This document shows positions 18,606 to 29,416 of a stretch of DNA of 64,000 bases, piece by piece. How positions within the stretch are numbered: the stretch's first letter is position 1; every line of letters begins with the position of its first letter. Source of the stretch: an uncultured Pseudomonadales bacterium (GTDB taxonomy: Bacteria; Pseudomonadota; Gammaproteobacteria; Pseudomonadales; UBA7434); NCBI GenBank assembly GCA_943788835.1, contig CALSRU010000010.1:62001-126000 (forward strand), given 5' to 3'. Made by a program: the position numbers and the translations under genes. A model generated the notes under the pieces. That model did no database searches, was not told the DNA's origin, and was given only the letters and a program-made list of their open reading frames with translations.

Positions 18606-19265
18606 ATGCAAGCTGTCCTTTTTGATCTCGATGGAACCCTAGTCGACACTGCGCCAGACTTTGTGCTGGCCGCCAATAAGCTACGCCAAAAGCTCGGCAA
18701 GGCGGCCCTACCCCCAGCCGTCATTGCCGCGCAAGTCACCAATGGCGCCATAGCCGTAGCCAAGCTTGCATTTGACGCCGACGAGTACCACGCCGACTTT
18801 GAAGACTATCGACAGGCATTGCTTGATAGCTATCAGAAACACCTGGGCGCCGCATCCGCACCGTACGACGGACTATTAAACCTGTTACAGACGCTCGAAG
18901 AACGCGGTATTGCATGGGGCGTGGTCACCAACAAACCGGTGTTTTTTGCACACAGCTTGATGGAGACGTTAGGCATAAGAGAACGCTGCGCCACGCTAAT
19001 TTGCCCCGACCATGTCACGCAACCCAAGCCCGCCCCAGAGGGGCTCTTACTGGCCGCCAAAGAGCTCGGCGTTGAGGCATCACGCTGCATCTATGTTGGT
19101 GACCATGTGCGTGATATAGAAGCCGGCAACGCTGCGAGCATGAGCACAATAGCAGTGAGCTATGGCTATCTCGCGCCCGATGATGACGCCAACTTATGGC
19201 TTGCCGATCACGTCGCACAAACTCCGGGTGAATTGTGTGAAAGAATTTTGCACCTCATCAAATAA
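18606..19265 (+). CDS. mupP: HAD phosphatase, MupP type (N-acetylmuramic acid 6-phosphate phosphatase)
   Basis: A 219-residue haloacid dehalogenase-family phosphatase. Motif I is FDLDGTLVDT (nucleophile Asp), motif II lies in VVTNKP, the lysine in KPAPEGLL, and motif IV in YVGDHVRDIEAG. By sequence alone it could be phosphoglycolate phosphatase (Gph). The position between ubiG and yciK is that of P. aeruginosa PA3172 (MupP), which removes phosphate from MurNAc-6-P in the AnmK-MupP-AmgK-MurU peptidoglycan recycling route. The ATG at 18606 is preferred over 18588 because AAGG lies five bases before it. Substrate is inferred from synteny. Confidence 0.85.
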   Translation: MQAVLFDLDGTLVDTAPDFVLAANKLRQKLGKAALPPAVIAAQVTNGAIAVAKLAFDADEYHADFEDYRQALLDSYQKHLGAASAPYDGLLNLLQTLEERGIAWGVVTNKPVFFAHSLMETLGIRERCATLICPDHVTQPKPAPEGLLLAAKELGVEASRCIYVGDHVRDIEAGNAASMSTIAVSYGYLAPDDDANLWLADHVAQTPGELCERILHLIK

Positions 19266-19366
19266 GTCCAGCCTCGCTACAAGAATGGTAAACACTAGTT
19301 GAATTGTTTATCCTTTCAAACTTTGAACCCTACTCTTGCCTAACCCAATTTCCTTGAGCCACTTAC

Positions 19367-20131
19367 ATGCCGCAACTCGACGATCTTTCTACATACCAAG
19401 CAGCCCCAGACCTCCTTAAAGGAAAAAATATTTTAGTGACTGGCGCAGGCGCGGGCATCGGCAGAGCCGCTGCACTGAGCTTTGCGCAGCATGGCGCTAC
19501 CGTTATCCTACTGGGCAAAACTGAAAGCCACCTTAGTGAAGTTTACGATGCCATTGAGGCCAATGGTGATCCGCAACCGGCCATCGTCCCGTTTGATCTA
19601 GCCACCATTGACGAGTCGGCCTATGAAGACATTGCACTGCAACTTCAAAACAACTTGGGCGGCCTAGACGGCGTACTACACAATGCTGGAATTCTAGGCG
19701 AACTAAAGCCCCTGGAGCAGTACGACGGCAAAGCTTTTGCTGACGTGCTCAACGTCAATTTATTGAGTAACTTTCTGCTCACAAAAGCATTAATGCCCTC
19801 ACTCAAAGCCGCCGAAAATGCATCGGTCATCTTCACCTCGAGCAGCGTAGGACGCCAAGGTCGCGCCTACTGGGGTGCCTATGCCGTAGCAAAATTTGGC
19901 ATTGAAGGGCTCATGCAAATCTGGGCCGCTGAACTGGAGAGCACGTCTTCCATTCGGGTCAATTCTCTCAACCCCTGCGGCACCAGTACAGCCATGCGCC
20001 GACAAGCCTACCCCGCCGAAAACCCTAGCAGCACGCCACAACCTGCCGCAATAATGGGTGCCTACCTCTTTTTGATGGGTGATGACAGCATCCACATTAA
20101 TGGACAGCAACTCGACGCAAGAATCCGCTAA
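19367..20131 (+). CDS. yciK: YciK-type short-chain dehydrogenase/reductase
   Basis: A 254-residue Rossmann-fold oxidoreductase. It has the nucleotide-binding glycines in LVTGAGAGIGRAAA, HNAGILG, the catalytic serine in FTSSSVGRQGR and the YxxxK motif in YAVAKFG. It matches the YciK family, whose natural substrate is unknown. It follows mupP as in Pseudomonas. The start ATG has GAG eight bases upstream. Confidence 0.9.
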   Translation: MPQLDDLSTYQAAPDLLKGKNILVTGAGAGIGRAAALSFAQHGATVILLGKTESHLSEVYDAIEANGDPQPAIVPFDLATIDESAYEDIALQLQNNLGGLDGVLHNAGILGELKPLEQYDGKAFADVLNVNLLSNFLLTKALMPSLKAAENASVIFTSSSVGRQGRAYWGAYAVAKFGIEGLMQIWAAELESTSSIRVNSLNPCGTSTAMRRQAYPAENPSSTPQPAAIMGAYLFLMGDDSIHINGQQLDARIR

Positions 20132-20322
20132 AGAAACCGCCAAAGAAACTGTTGAAAAAACCAGCAAGCAGCCGCGCCACAAAGAAGCCTAACCACGATC
20201 CCCAGCGCCATTCAATTCGGTGATGTCAATGCCACGCACGTGTCATATTTTTGACTCAAGCACCGTCGAGCTTTAAAAAAACCGCAAAGCACGGCACAAA
20301 CCAACAGAAATAAAAATAAAAA

Positions 20323-20336
20323 TTGATATATATCAA
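20323..20336 (+). promoter_or_regulatory. FNR/Anr-type binding site
   Basis: TTGATATATATCAA is an exact match to the TTGAT-N4-ATCAA consensus of FNR/Anr, the oxygen-sensing CRP-family activators. It lies 154 bases before the GTG start of the diguanylate cyclase gene and in no coding region. It suggests oxygen-dependent control of c-di-GMP synthesis. The site is palindromic and so does not itself set direction; the only gene starting nearby is the downstream one. Confidence 0.65.
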
Positions 20337-20361
20337 TACCATAAAGACCAATTCAATAAAC

Positions 20362-20377
20362 TGGCACAATTTTCGCT
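20362..20377 (+). promoter_or_regulatory. possible sigma-54 promoter
   Basis: TGGCAC-N5-TCGCT has GG and GC at the correct 12-base offset for a -24/-12 promoter, with one mismatch in the -12 part (TCGCT against TTGCW). It lies about 112 bases upstream of the diguanylate cyclase start. Its closeness to an FNR site is unusual, so it may be chance. Confidence 0.3.
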
Positions 20378-20489
20378 CTTAGCCCTCATTAAGATCGGGC
20401 GATTATCCCTCCGGGTACGGTTTATCAACGTATTACCGCAACCGAATCCCCGGTCTGAACTTTTCTCTTGCTCGCAATAGCGGTTATCG

Positions 20490-21593
20490 GTGATCCAACA
20501 CCCTAAAAACAAGAACCCTGATTACGAGAAAGACCCAGCCACCAAAACACCACAACGAATCGGGCGCAGCATGGAAAAATCAAGCGAAATTAAGCAAGAA
20601 GCCACTGCGCCTTCAAGCAGACTAATACACAGCAAGCGCGACCTTACAAAAACCGAGCAGCCCAATCGTGGCGTAGTGACTGCCAACCATGCACGCAGCA
20701 AACTCCCTACTGAACAAACTCAATTCATTAACGAGCTGCGCCTCTATTTGTGTACCGAGCTCCAAACGAGCCTTAAAGTTGATGACCTGCTGCAAATATT
20801 TTTTAGCCGACTTGAGCATCTCATTGGAATTGCGGGCGTCGAATTTGCCGTAGAAAAAGCGCGCCCAACGTCTTCAGTCACCGATACGGTGATACAAATA
20901 CCCATAGCTAGTGAACCCACCTGCATCGGTGCACATGCCATTCACACATTTTGCTATCAGCTAAACACAAAAGACCATGGGGTTGGAACACTGACGTGCT
21001 ATTCGCGCAATCGCATTGATGGATTAAATATTGAGGTACTCGAGGCGGCCATCAGCACGCTTATTTATCCTCTGCATAACGCTGTGCTCTTTCAGCAGAC
21101 GCTAGCCTCTGCTGAGGCCGACTACCTCACTAATTTAGGTAACCGCGATGCATTAGATAAAACGCTGCCCAATATGGTCGCGAGTGCGCGACGCTACCAA
21201 CAACCTCTCTCAGTCTTGATGATAGATATCGATCAGTTTAAAGATATAAACGACCAATATGGGCACAACTCGGGCGATCAAGTCATTATTGCCTTGGCAG
21301 ACGCGATTCGAGCGATTGCGCGTGATTCAGATATTGCTTTTCGATTTGGTGGAGATGAGTTTTTAATTTTGCTGGGTAATACTGACAGCAAGGGTGCCGC
21401 AGCGGTGGCTGAACGACTGCGCAAATGCGTCGAGTCATTGACGTTTGGCCAACAGGAGTCACGCAGCTTTACTATAAGCCTTGGCAGTGCTGTGCTTAAT
21501 AAAGAGGAAACGCCAAGCGCGCTCATTTTACGTGCTGACCAAGCGCTGTACCGCGCAAAAACTACTGGCCGCAACTGCTCAGTGCTCGCTTGA
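20490..21593 (+). CDS. GGDEF-domain diguanylate cyclase
   Basis: A 367-residue protein. Residues ~1-65 are polar and probably disordered. Residues ~75-205 form a GAF-like sensory region by length and pattern, with no clear binding motif. The C-terminal ~160 residues are a GGDEF domain with FRFGGDEFLILLG intact. An inhibitory I-site RDSD lies five residues before GGDEF. It should make c-di-GMP from two GTP and be product-inhibited. There are no membrane segments, so it is cytoplasmic. The start is a GTG at 20490; an ATG at 20571 is an alternative. The same locus in P. aeruginosa holds a GGDEF gene (PA3177). Confidence 0.9.
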   Translation: MIQHPKNKNPDYEKDPATKTPQRIGRSMEKSSEIKQEATAPSSRLIHSKRDLTKTEQPNRGVVTANHARSKLPTEQTQFINELRLYLCTELQTSLKVDDLLQIFFSRLEHLIGIAGVEFAVEKARPTSSVTDTVIQIPIASEPTCIGAHAIHTFCYQLNTKDHGVGTLTCYSRNRIDGLNIEVLEAAISTLIYPLHNAVLFQQTLASAEADYLTNLGNRDALDKTLPNMVASARRYQQPLSVLMIDIDQFKDINDQYGHNSGDQVIIALADAIRAIARDSDIAFRFGGDEFLILLGNTDSKGAAAVAERLRKCVESLTFGQQESRSFTISLGSAVLNKEETPSALILRADQALYRAKTTGRNCSVLA

Positions 21594-21660
21594 TGTATGA
21601 CGCCAGCTAGGCACAAGACAATGGAGCAACCACGATGGTAACTCCACTAGATGTTGACTC

Positions 21661-22749
21661 TCAATTCTCGCCCGCCAAGATACGTTTAAGTGAGCTCAAT
21701 AACTCAGCGTTCTCATCGGCCGAGCCAACCGAAATCCGAATATAGTCCTTTAATCTAGGTGCATTGAAATAACGCACCCACACATTGCTTGCTTTCAGCG
21801 CTGTGTATATTTCTGCGGATGACTGTGTGGCGTGACGCGCCATAATAAAGTTGGCTGACGAATCGAGCGACTCGAATCCAAGACTCACAAGCGCTGCGAC
21901 CAACTGCTCACGATTGTCGACCACGCGTTGACACGTAGACCGAAAGTAGTCTTCGTCAGCAAAACTTGCTTGCGTCACTGCGCTTGCCACTGCATCGATC
22001 GGATAGGAGTTAAAACTATTCTTAACGCGCTTTAACCCATCGATAAGTTCAACTGACGCTAACGCATAACCAATTCGCAAGCCTGCCAGGCTGCGCGATT
22101 TAGACACCGTCCGCGTCACCACTAAATTAGGATAACGTGCCAATAACGGTATCGCCGAAAGATCGCCGCCGCTAGCATCGGGCTTTACAAAATCGATGTA
22201 AGCCTCATCGACGACGACCACGGTATTGGGGTACGCTCGCAGTACTCTTTCAATATCGTCAGCAGACTGAAAAATACCGGTAGGCGCGTTAGGGTTGGCA
22301 AATATAATACCGCCTACACCCTTTGGATAGTTCGTCCAGTCGATAGAAAAATCATCGTCAAGCGGTATTGTTTTAAATTCAATATTGTATAGGCGACAAT
22401 AAACCGGGTAGAAGCTGTAGGTGATGTCAGGGAAAAATAGCGGCTTGTCTTGCCTAAAAAAAGCATTGAACGCATGCGCTAAAACCTCATCCGAGCCATT
22501 ACCAACAAACACCTGCCCCGCATCGACATTGTGATAACTGGCAATACAAGCACTCAAATCCGTAGACTCAGGGTCAGGATACAAACGTAAAAAATCGGCG
22601 TCTAGCCGGCGCAAGGTGTCCTGAACGCGCGGCGATGGTGGGTAAGGATTTTCATTGGTATTGAGTTTAACAATGCCGCTTGTAGCGCTCTGCTGGCCTG
22701 GCACATAAGGCTTCAGCGAATTGACAAATGGACTCCACAAGCTGCTCAT
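21661..22749 (-). CDS. hisC: histidinol-phosphate aminotransferase
   Basis: A 362-residue PLP aminotransferase for the seventh step of histidine synthesis. Marks are KLNTNENPYPPSP, FVGNGSDEVLAHA, ANPNAPTG, VVVDEAYIDF and the PLP lysine in TRTVSKSRSLAGLRIGY. It lies directly downstream of hisD and hisG, so this copy is the likely dedicated histidine enzyme. The paralogue near pheA serves the aromatic branch. Confidence 0.95.
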   Translation of the reverse strand: MSSLWSPFVNSLKPYVPGQQSATSGIVKLNTNENPYPPSPRVQDTLRRLDADFLRLYPDPESTDLSACIASYHNVDAGQVFVGNGSDEVLAHAFNAFFRQDKPLFFPDITYSFYPVYCRLYNIEFKTIPLDDDFSIDWTNYPKGVGGIIFANPNAPTGIFQSADDIERVLRAYPNTVVVVDEAYIDFVKPDASGGDLSAIPLLARYPNLVVTRTVSKSRSLAGLRIGYALASVELIDGLKRVKNSFNSYPIDAVASAVTQASFADEDYFRSTCQRVVDNREQLVAALVSLGFESLDSSANFIMARHATQSSAEIYTALKASNVWVRYFNAPRLKDYIRISVGSADENAELLSSLKRILAGEN

Positions 22750-22842
22750 TGATAAATTCTCTCAAAAAATAAACCCACTAGACTAAAGCTTAGTCACATG
22801 AAAAATGATTAAACTTTCACTGCTAAATCAATATCGGCTCAA

Positions 22843-24183
22843 CTAACCATCTTCACCGCTGCGCATTTCAGCGGAGCGCGCGTGTGCGGTTAATGATTCG
22901 CTGCGCGCTAGCGTGGATGCGATGGGGCCCAACTGTGACGCTGATTTTGGATCACATTGAATAATAGAGCTGCGCTTCTGAAAATCATAAACCCCCAGCG
23001 GCGAAGCAAAGCGTGCCGTAGTGGACGTCGGCAACACATGATTTGGTCCTGCGCAGTAATCACCAAATGCCTCGGGCGTATGACGGCCTAAAAATATCGC
23101 GCCGGCGTGGCGAACCGAGCTTAGCCACTGCTCTGGCTCGTCGATCGATAATTCAAGATGCTCAGGAGCGATGCGATTAACCACCTCGAACGCTTCGTTC
23201 AAATTGGCAACCTCAATAAACGCTGCACGGTTATTCAATGAAGCAGCAATAATCTCACTGCGCTCCATGCCACACAAAAGTTTTTCAATGCTGGCGTTTA
23301 CTTCATCAAAAAAATCCGCTTCGGTTGATATAAGAATCGCTTGAGCATGTTCATCGTGCTCCGCTTGCGAAAACAGATCCATCGCAATCCAATCAGGATT
23401 GGTTTTACCATCGCATACAATGAGTATTTCGGAGGGACCGGCAACCATGTCAAGACCAACCTCACCAAAAACCATTTTTTTAGCGGCTGCCACATAGCGA
23501 TTACCAGGGCCTACAATTTTATCAACGCGAGGAACGCTCTGCGTGCCATAAGCCAGAGCGGCAATAGCCTGAGCACCGCCTACCGCAAAAAAGTGATCCA
23601 CCCCAGCCAGAGCGGCTGCAGCCAAAACAGTTTGATTTAACTCACCGGCCGGAGCTGGCGACACCATAATGACTTCTTCAACGCCGGCCACATTGGCTGG
23701 CACTGCATTCATTAAGACACTCGATGGGTAAGCAGCTTTACCTCCAGGGACATAAATACCAACCCGCTCTAACGCTGTAACTTGCTGGCCAAGAATAGTG
23801 CCGGTGGCATCGGTGTACCGCCACGATTGCTGTAGCTGTCGCTTGTGAAAGTCTTCTATTCGCTGCATCGATAACTCAAGTGCCAAGCGCAGGTTCTTAT
23901 CGATACTGTTGAGTGCATCATGCATGGCAGACTGACTAATACGCAGCTCTGCGATGGTAGTGCAGCTAAAGCCATCAAATTGCCGAGAATAATCGAGCAG
24001 GGCATCGTCACCGCGCGTCCGGACTTCTAGCATAATGGCCTTGACCGATGACTCAAGCTCGCCATCAGACACGGCTGACCACGCAACCAGGCTGGCTAAC
24101 TGGTCGTAAAAACCATCGGCAGCGGCATCCAAGCGCAATATATTAATCGCTGGCCCGCCGTTTGGATTGAAATTGTTACTCAT
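22843..24183 (-). CDS. hisD: histidinol dehydrogenase
   Basis: A 446-residue zinc enzyme that oxidises histidinol to histidine in two NAD-dependent steps. Diagnostic segments are [45 protein letters not shown], the catalytic glutamate/histidine region [19 protein letters not shown] and [13 protein letters not shown]. It is slightly longer than E. coli HisD (434), with the extra at the N-terminus. It forms an operon with hisG upstream and hisC downstream. Confidence 0.97.
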   Translation of the reverse strand: MSNNFNPNGGPAINILRLDAAADGFYDQLASLVAWSAVSDGELESSVKAIMLEVRTRGDDALLDYSRQFDGFSCTTIAELRISQSAMHDALNSIDKNLRLALELSMQRIEDFHKRQLQQSWRYTDATGTILGQQVTALERVGIYVPGGKAAYPSSVLMNAVPANVAGVEEVIMVSPAPAGELNQTVLAAAALAGVDHFFAVGGAQAIAALAYGTQSVPRVDKIVGPGNRYVAAAKKMVFGEVGLDMVAGPSEILIVCDGKTNPDWIAMDLFSQAEHDEHAQAILISTEADFFDEVNASIEKLLCGMERSEIIAASLNNRAAFIEVANLNEAFEVVNRIAPEHLELSIDEPEQWLSSVRHAGAIFLGRHTPEAFGDYCAGPNHVLPTSTTARFASPLGVYDFQKRSSIIQCDPKSASQLGPIASTLARSESLTAHARSAEMRSGEDG

Positions 24184-24319
24184 AATACTGATTTATTTTC
24201 CGTTTGAGCGTTTGAATCTCTGTGTCTAGCATCATACGCATTGCGAGAATACACAGCGCACTCAAGCTCGGCATAAAAAACCAATTAAGTCTGACACACA
24301 TGCTACGCATTACGCCAAA

Positions 24320-24946
24320 CTACTTAACAGCACCCGATAATGCGTCAACGATAGGCATCAGTTGTGCATGCTTAACCTTCATCGACGCCTTGTTACTTAC
24401 TAGTCGAGAGCTGATGTCTGCAATAAATTCGCGAGACTCTAGCCCGTTGGCCAGCAGCGTCTTGCCTGAATCGACAATGTCGACAATTTCGTCAGCCAAC
24501 CCCATCAGTGGAGCCAACTCCATACCGCCATATAATTTAATGACATCTATTTGAATACCCTTTTTAGCATACCAAACTCGCGCCAAATTCGTATATTTGG
24601 TTGCCACGCGCAGCCGCGCGGGTGAAACAGCTGACGATGTTCCTGCGATACCGGCTGTCATTAATTTACAACAGGCAATGTTCAAATCGACCAGTTCGTA
24701 CAAACCATCGCCGCCATCTTCTAGCAGCATATCTTTGCCAACCACACCAATATCAGCAATACCACGCCGAATATAGGTGATCACGTCGGCGCCGCGCAAA
24801 ACAAGTAGGCGCACATCTTTTTGGTTGGTGGCAAAGCGTAGCTTTCTACTGCTGGCGATATCTTCAGCCGGCGTAATACCAGCCGCCTGCAACAGCGGCA
24901 ATGTTTCTTGCATAATTCGACCCTTGGTCAATGCAATGGTAATCAA
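24320..24946 (-). CDS. hisG: ATP phosphoribosyltransferase, short form
   Basis: A 208-residue catalytic subunit for the first committed step of histidine synthesis (ATP plus PRPP). It begins [11 protein letters not shown] and contains [20 protein letters not shown] and [13 protein letters not shown]. It lacks the ~80-residue C-terminal regulatory domain of the long form, so it belongs to the HisG-S class, which works with the regulatory subunit HisZ. No hisZ is in this window. The start is a TTG at 24946 with an excellent AGGAGA before it. Confidence 0.96.
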   Translation of the reverse strand: MITIALTKGRIMQETLPLLQAAGITPAEDIASSRKLRFATNQKDVRLLVLRGADVITYIRRGIADIGVVGKDMLLEDGGDGLYELVDLNIACCKLMTAGIAGTSSAVSPARLRVATKYTNLARVWYAKKGIQIDVIKLYGGMELAPLMGLADEIVDIVDSGKTLLANGLESREFIADISSRLVSNKASMKVKHAQLMPIVDALSGAVK

Positions 24947-25001
24947 AAAACTCTCCTCTCACTCAAGCCAAAAAATATCGTTAAACAGCAGCGCTAGCCG
25001 G

Positions 25002-26366
<1,365 letters not shown>

Positions 26367-26387
26367 CTACTCATAATAATGAGCAAG

Positions 26388-26630
26388 CTAGCTCGAGAGA
26401 GTAGCCTGCCACTGCTGTGGCGTCAGTGCTTTGATATTGACGGCATGAATTTCTCCCGAAGTAATCAATTCATTAAGGCACTGATAAACTTTTTGCTGGC
26501 GTTTTACAGGCATTAACCCTTCGAACTCGCCACTTACTACTGTGATCGAGCAATGGTTACCCGACATTTGCACTTCAAGAACATCACTTTGCAGGTGCTC
26601 TTTGATTAAATTTTCTATTTTACTTTCCAT
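26388..26630 (-). CDS. ibaG: BolA-family protein IbaG
   Basis: An 80-residue BolA-like protein (class II KH-like fold). It begins ESKIENLIKEHL and carries VKRQQKVYQCLNELITSGEIHAVNIKALTP, the conserved BolA helix and the histidine thought to help hold a shared Fe-S cluster with monothiol glutaredoxins. It lies between mlaC and murA, the standard place of ibaG/yrbA. Confidence 0.93.
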   Translation of the reverse strand: MESKIENLIKEHLQSDVLEVQMSGNHCSITVVSGEFEGLMPVKRQQKVYQCLNELITSGEIHAVNIKALTPQQWQATLSS

Positions 26631-26746
26631 GATCTCTATCTGACGTTAGTGTTTATAAAAATTGCAGTGCCTTATTTGAGCAGCTGTAGTGCATTATCCG
26701 ATGCGTTATCTAGCCCGTCACGCGCGCTATTTATAGCCGCAAAAAA

Positions 26747-27493
26747 CTATTCGGCCTCGGCGCCCACGACCCAATTCTCAATAACGCGGTCTATATCTCC
26801 ATCATACACCTTGTAGGCATTATCGAACTGATTGCGATATATTTTACCGAGGTTCGACGACTCAATAATCATGTTTCGAATACGCCATGCGTCATCTGAA
26901 TTTTTCCGCAAAGAATAGTAAATAACATAGGGGTCAACCCGATCACCATAGATCAATTGCTTAATCCTTGCCTTCCCCCTTGATGCATACGGTTCATCAT
27001 CTGCGGCAGGCAACAGAACCTCTATGCGCTCACCTTCAAAAACTAAAAGGCCTTTACCATAAGTGTTGATCAGTGCCCCGGTGAACACCTCATTAAATCG
27101 ATCAACTTGCATCTCAAGCTGACGTTTCTCCTCTGGTGACAAACTCGCAAACCGCTTAGTACTGGCATACTTGCCCATCACTGCACGCGAAAAAGATTCG
27201 AAATCAACATATTGTTTCAGCAATTCACCGAGGGCCTGATAAAACCGTGGCTGATCATCATCGACATAGGCTCGCGCCTGTTCAATCAATTCAATCAAGT
27301 CATTGGTAGTGCTTTCAACTAAACGATGGGCAGCCATCAGGTTTTGAGAAAGTCCTACATCCGCCGAAGTTTCAATGCCGCTGACCGGTGGCTCTTGCTG
27401 CGCTTGCGCCAAGGCAACTGCACTTCCAGCACCCGCCAGCAGCCCTATCAGGGCGATCATGCCCAGCCATTTACTTTTTTCAAATACTTTCAT
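26747..27493 (-). CDS. mlaC: MlaC, periplasmic phospholipid-binding protein
   Basis: A 248-residue protein of the MlaC/Ttg2D family. It has a signal peptide (MKVFEKSKW, hydrophobic core, cut near VALAQA). The mature helical-beta fold includes FSRAVMGKYA, RFNEVFTGALINTYGKGLL and RIRNMIIESSNLGKIYRNQF. MlaC carries phospholipids between the outer-membrane MlaA complex and the inner-membrane MlaFEDB ABC transporter. The ATG at 27493 is chosen for its AAGGCGA site and proper signal peptide; the frame is open 34 codons further. Oddly, no mlaF, mlaE, mlaD or mlaB lies upstream, where they normally are. Confidence 0.93.
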   Translation of the reverse strand: MKVFEKSKWLGMIALIGLLAGAGSAVALAQAQQEPPVSGIETSADVGLSQNLMAAHRLVESTTNDLIELIEQARAYVDDDQPRFYQALGELLKQYVDFESFSRAVMGKYASTKRFASLSPEEKRQLEMQVDRFNEVFTGALINTYGKGLLVFEGERIEVLLPAADDEPYASRGKARIKQLIYGDRVDPYVIYYSLRKNSDDAWRIRNMIIESSNLGKIYRNQFDNAYKVYDGDIDRVIENWVVGAEAE

Positions 27494-28104
27494 AAATATC
27501 GCCTTACAATTTTCCCGCATAAAAACGCTTATTAACGCTTTGACGTTTGCTGCGTTGCGCAAGCTAGCCTGGCGGCACACACGCATAAAAGCCAATTAAA
27601 ACAGTTTGCCGTTGTTCCGTTTGAGTCTGTTACCTGACTGCGGTATAGTCCTGCGCACTTGAGTACAGAAAGCAAAGCGTGCCATTGAGTCTCGTAGATC
27701 AGTTATCATCAGCTGCGAATCATTCCCCGAGCCTTCAAGCATTACTGCCTCGAGCATAAGCTGGGTAACAGGGCAATAAGCAACCGATCAAACAAAGCCT
27801 CAAATATCGACAGCACTTAACAGCCAATGTTCGCGACGGCTGAGCGGCCGCCTCTAAACCGATCAAAATTTTTTCGCGGGCAATTCCAACTCAGTCATTT
27901 TCGCACGTTGTTTCTAAGATGGCTTTGTAGCAATTACCAAAAAGCGTGAAAATAAGTACCATTTTCATAAATGTAAGACGCGCTCGTGCCATTAGAATGG
28001 AGCGGGCGGCTATGCAAAACCCACCGGACTGAACAAAGCGCAGCCAACTACTGTCCACTTACAGCTATGAGCTTAACTATTAAAGTTTACCTACCCCATC
28101 GACT
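27494..28104. other. mlaC-antiporter divergent intergenic region, mlaFED absent
   Basis: This gap of about 610 bases lies between divergent genes. I see no ORF resembling an ABC ATPase (Walker A/B), a permease or an MCE domain on either strand. In most relatives the end of mlaFED(C) abuts here. A short direct repeat (AACGCTT at 27524-27530 and 27534-27540) is present. Promoters for mlaC and the antiporter gene must lie here. Confidence 0.5.
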
Positions 28105-29094
28105 ATGACACCTTTTATTGCATCACTCGTTTTTTTGCTTGCTCTTACCGGGCTAATTTGGAGCTCACACTATTTTGTGGGCGGCAGCGCCTCCTTGGCC
28201 AAACATTTAGGCATGACGCCCGGCTTGATTGGCCTTACCGTCGTGGCATTTGGCACCTCAGCACCGGAAATCGTTGTCTCTGCTGGAGCGGCATTTGAAG
28301 GTGTACCTGCACTAGGCGTGGGCAATGCCATCGGCTCCAACATTGCCAACATTGGCCTAGTACTCGGGGTTACGGCCCTCTTCGCCAAGCTGCCCGTATC
28401 GCGCTGGCTCAATCGACTCGAAGTACCACTGCTAGCTATAGCAACGGTACTGGCAGCACTATTCCTATTTGACCACCAACTTGAACGTTATGAAGGCATT
28501 GTTTTGATTGGCTGCGCCTTTGCACTACCGGTGATATTATTCATCGACTTAAAATTACACAAACAAGCGCGAGCCGATGAAGATTACCCCGCTGACGATG
28601 AGGAAATTCCCGACCTATCGCTAAAGAAATCGTTCATCTGGCTGCTAGGCGGCCTCGTAGTCCTATTGATAAGTGCCGACTTTCTTGTTCAAGCCGCCAC
28701 CTCACTAGCGGAATTCTTTAAAGTTAGCCCGTTGATTATTGGCCTGACCGTCGTGGCACTCGGCACAAGCCTACCGGAGCTGGCAGCATCGATTACCAGT
28801 GCTATCAAAGGCCATCACGAAATGGCCATTGGCAACATCATAGGCTCAAACATCCTCAACATTCTCGTCGTAATGGCCCTCCCTGGGATTCTGATGCCTA
28901 CATCGCTTGACCTACAGGTATTTGGCCGTGACACGGTAACGATGGTGGCGATGACGGCCCTTCTAATAGGCATCGTTCTATTTAAAACCCGCGAAAGTCG
29001 CGGCTACTCAGGCTTTATTGGCAAGCCGTCGGGCATCGCCTTCTTGCTCATTTATATTGGCTACTATGCCGTGATCGTAGCGCAAAATCACTAG
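28105..29094 (+). CDS. yrbG: calcium/sodium antiporter, CaCA family (YrbG-like)
   Basis: A 329-residue inner-membrane protein with about ten hydrophobic helices in two homologous halves. Each half has an alpha-repeat: GLTVVAFGTSAPEIVVS and GNAIGSNIANIGLV in the first, GLTVVALGTSLPELAAS and GNIIGSNILNILVV in the second. These bind cations in K+-dependent and -independent Na/Ca exchangers. An acidic cytoplasmic loop (EDYPADDEEIPD) separates the halves. It leads the kds/lpt cluster, as yrbG does in E. coli. Confidence 0.95.
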   Translation: MTPFIASLVFLLALTGLIWSSHYFVGGSASLAKHLGMTPGLIGLTVVAFGTSAPEIVVSAGAAFEGVPALGVGNAIGSNIANIGLVLGVTALFAKLPVSRWLNRLEVPLLAIATVLAALFLFDHQLERYEGIVLIGCAFALPVILFIDLKLHKQARADEDYPADDEEIPDLSLKKSFIWLLGGLVVLLISADFLVQAATSLAEFFKVSPLIIGLTVVALGTSLPELAASITSAIKGHHEMAIGNIIGSNILNILVVMALPGILMPTSLDLQVFGRDTVTMVAMTALLIGIVLFKTRESRGYSGFIGKPSGIAFLLIYIGYYAVIVAQNH

Positions 29095-29416
29095 CCGCCG
29101 CAGCGACTAAGAACAACGAGCCACGCCCAGGGTTTGGCGGCAAAAGCGCTTAAACGCAACAGCCTCCAGCCTAATTCGCCGCGCTGCCTACTATTTAGCA
29201 CCAACCATTCATGCCAAGCAAAGCCGCACTGCCAACTAATCACGAGCGCATTAGCGTCCTTGCAATTACAATATGAGCTGATTGGCTGCTAGCAACGTTA
29301 GCCTGATCTCTTGTCACCGTGCTGGGCCCACCGCAAGCGTCAATAACGCTCTTAACTGGCGCGGCACCAATGACACAGTTAACTTCGGTCCTCATCCACT
29401 AATTAATAGATGCAAC
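29095..29416. other. antiporter-kdsD intergenic region
   Basis: This 322-base stretch has no supported gene. The kdsD frame is open back to 29282, but that part is not conserved. It may hold a promoter for the LPS genes. Confidence 0.4.

Larger units (their letters stand above)
20132..20489. other. yciK-GGDEF intergenic regulatory region
   Basis: This 358-base gap has no supported gene. It contains a perfect FNR/Anr-type palindrome at 20323-20336 and, 25 bases further, a sigma-54-like -24/-12 element at 20362-20377. Both lie upstream of the diguanylate cyclase gene. Confidence 0.6.
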
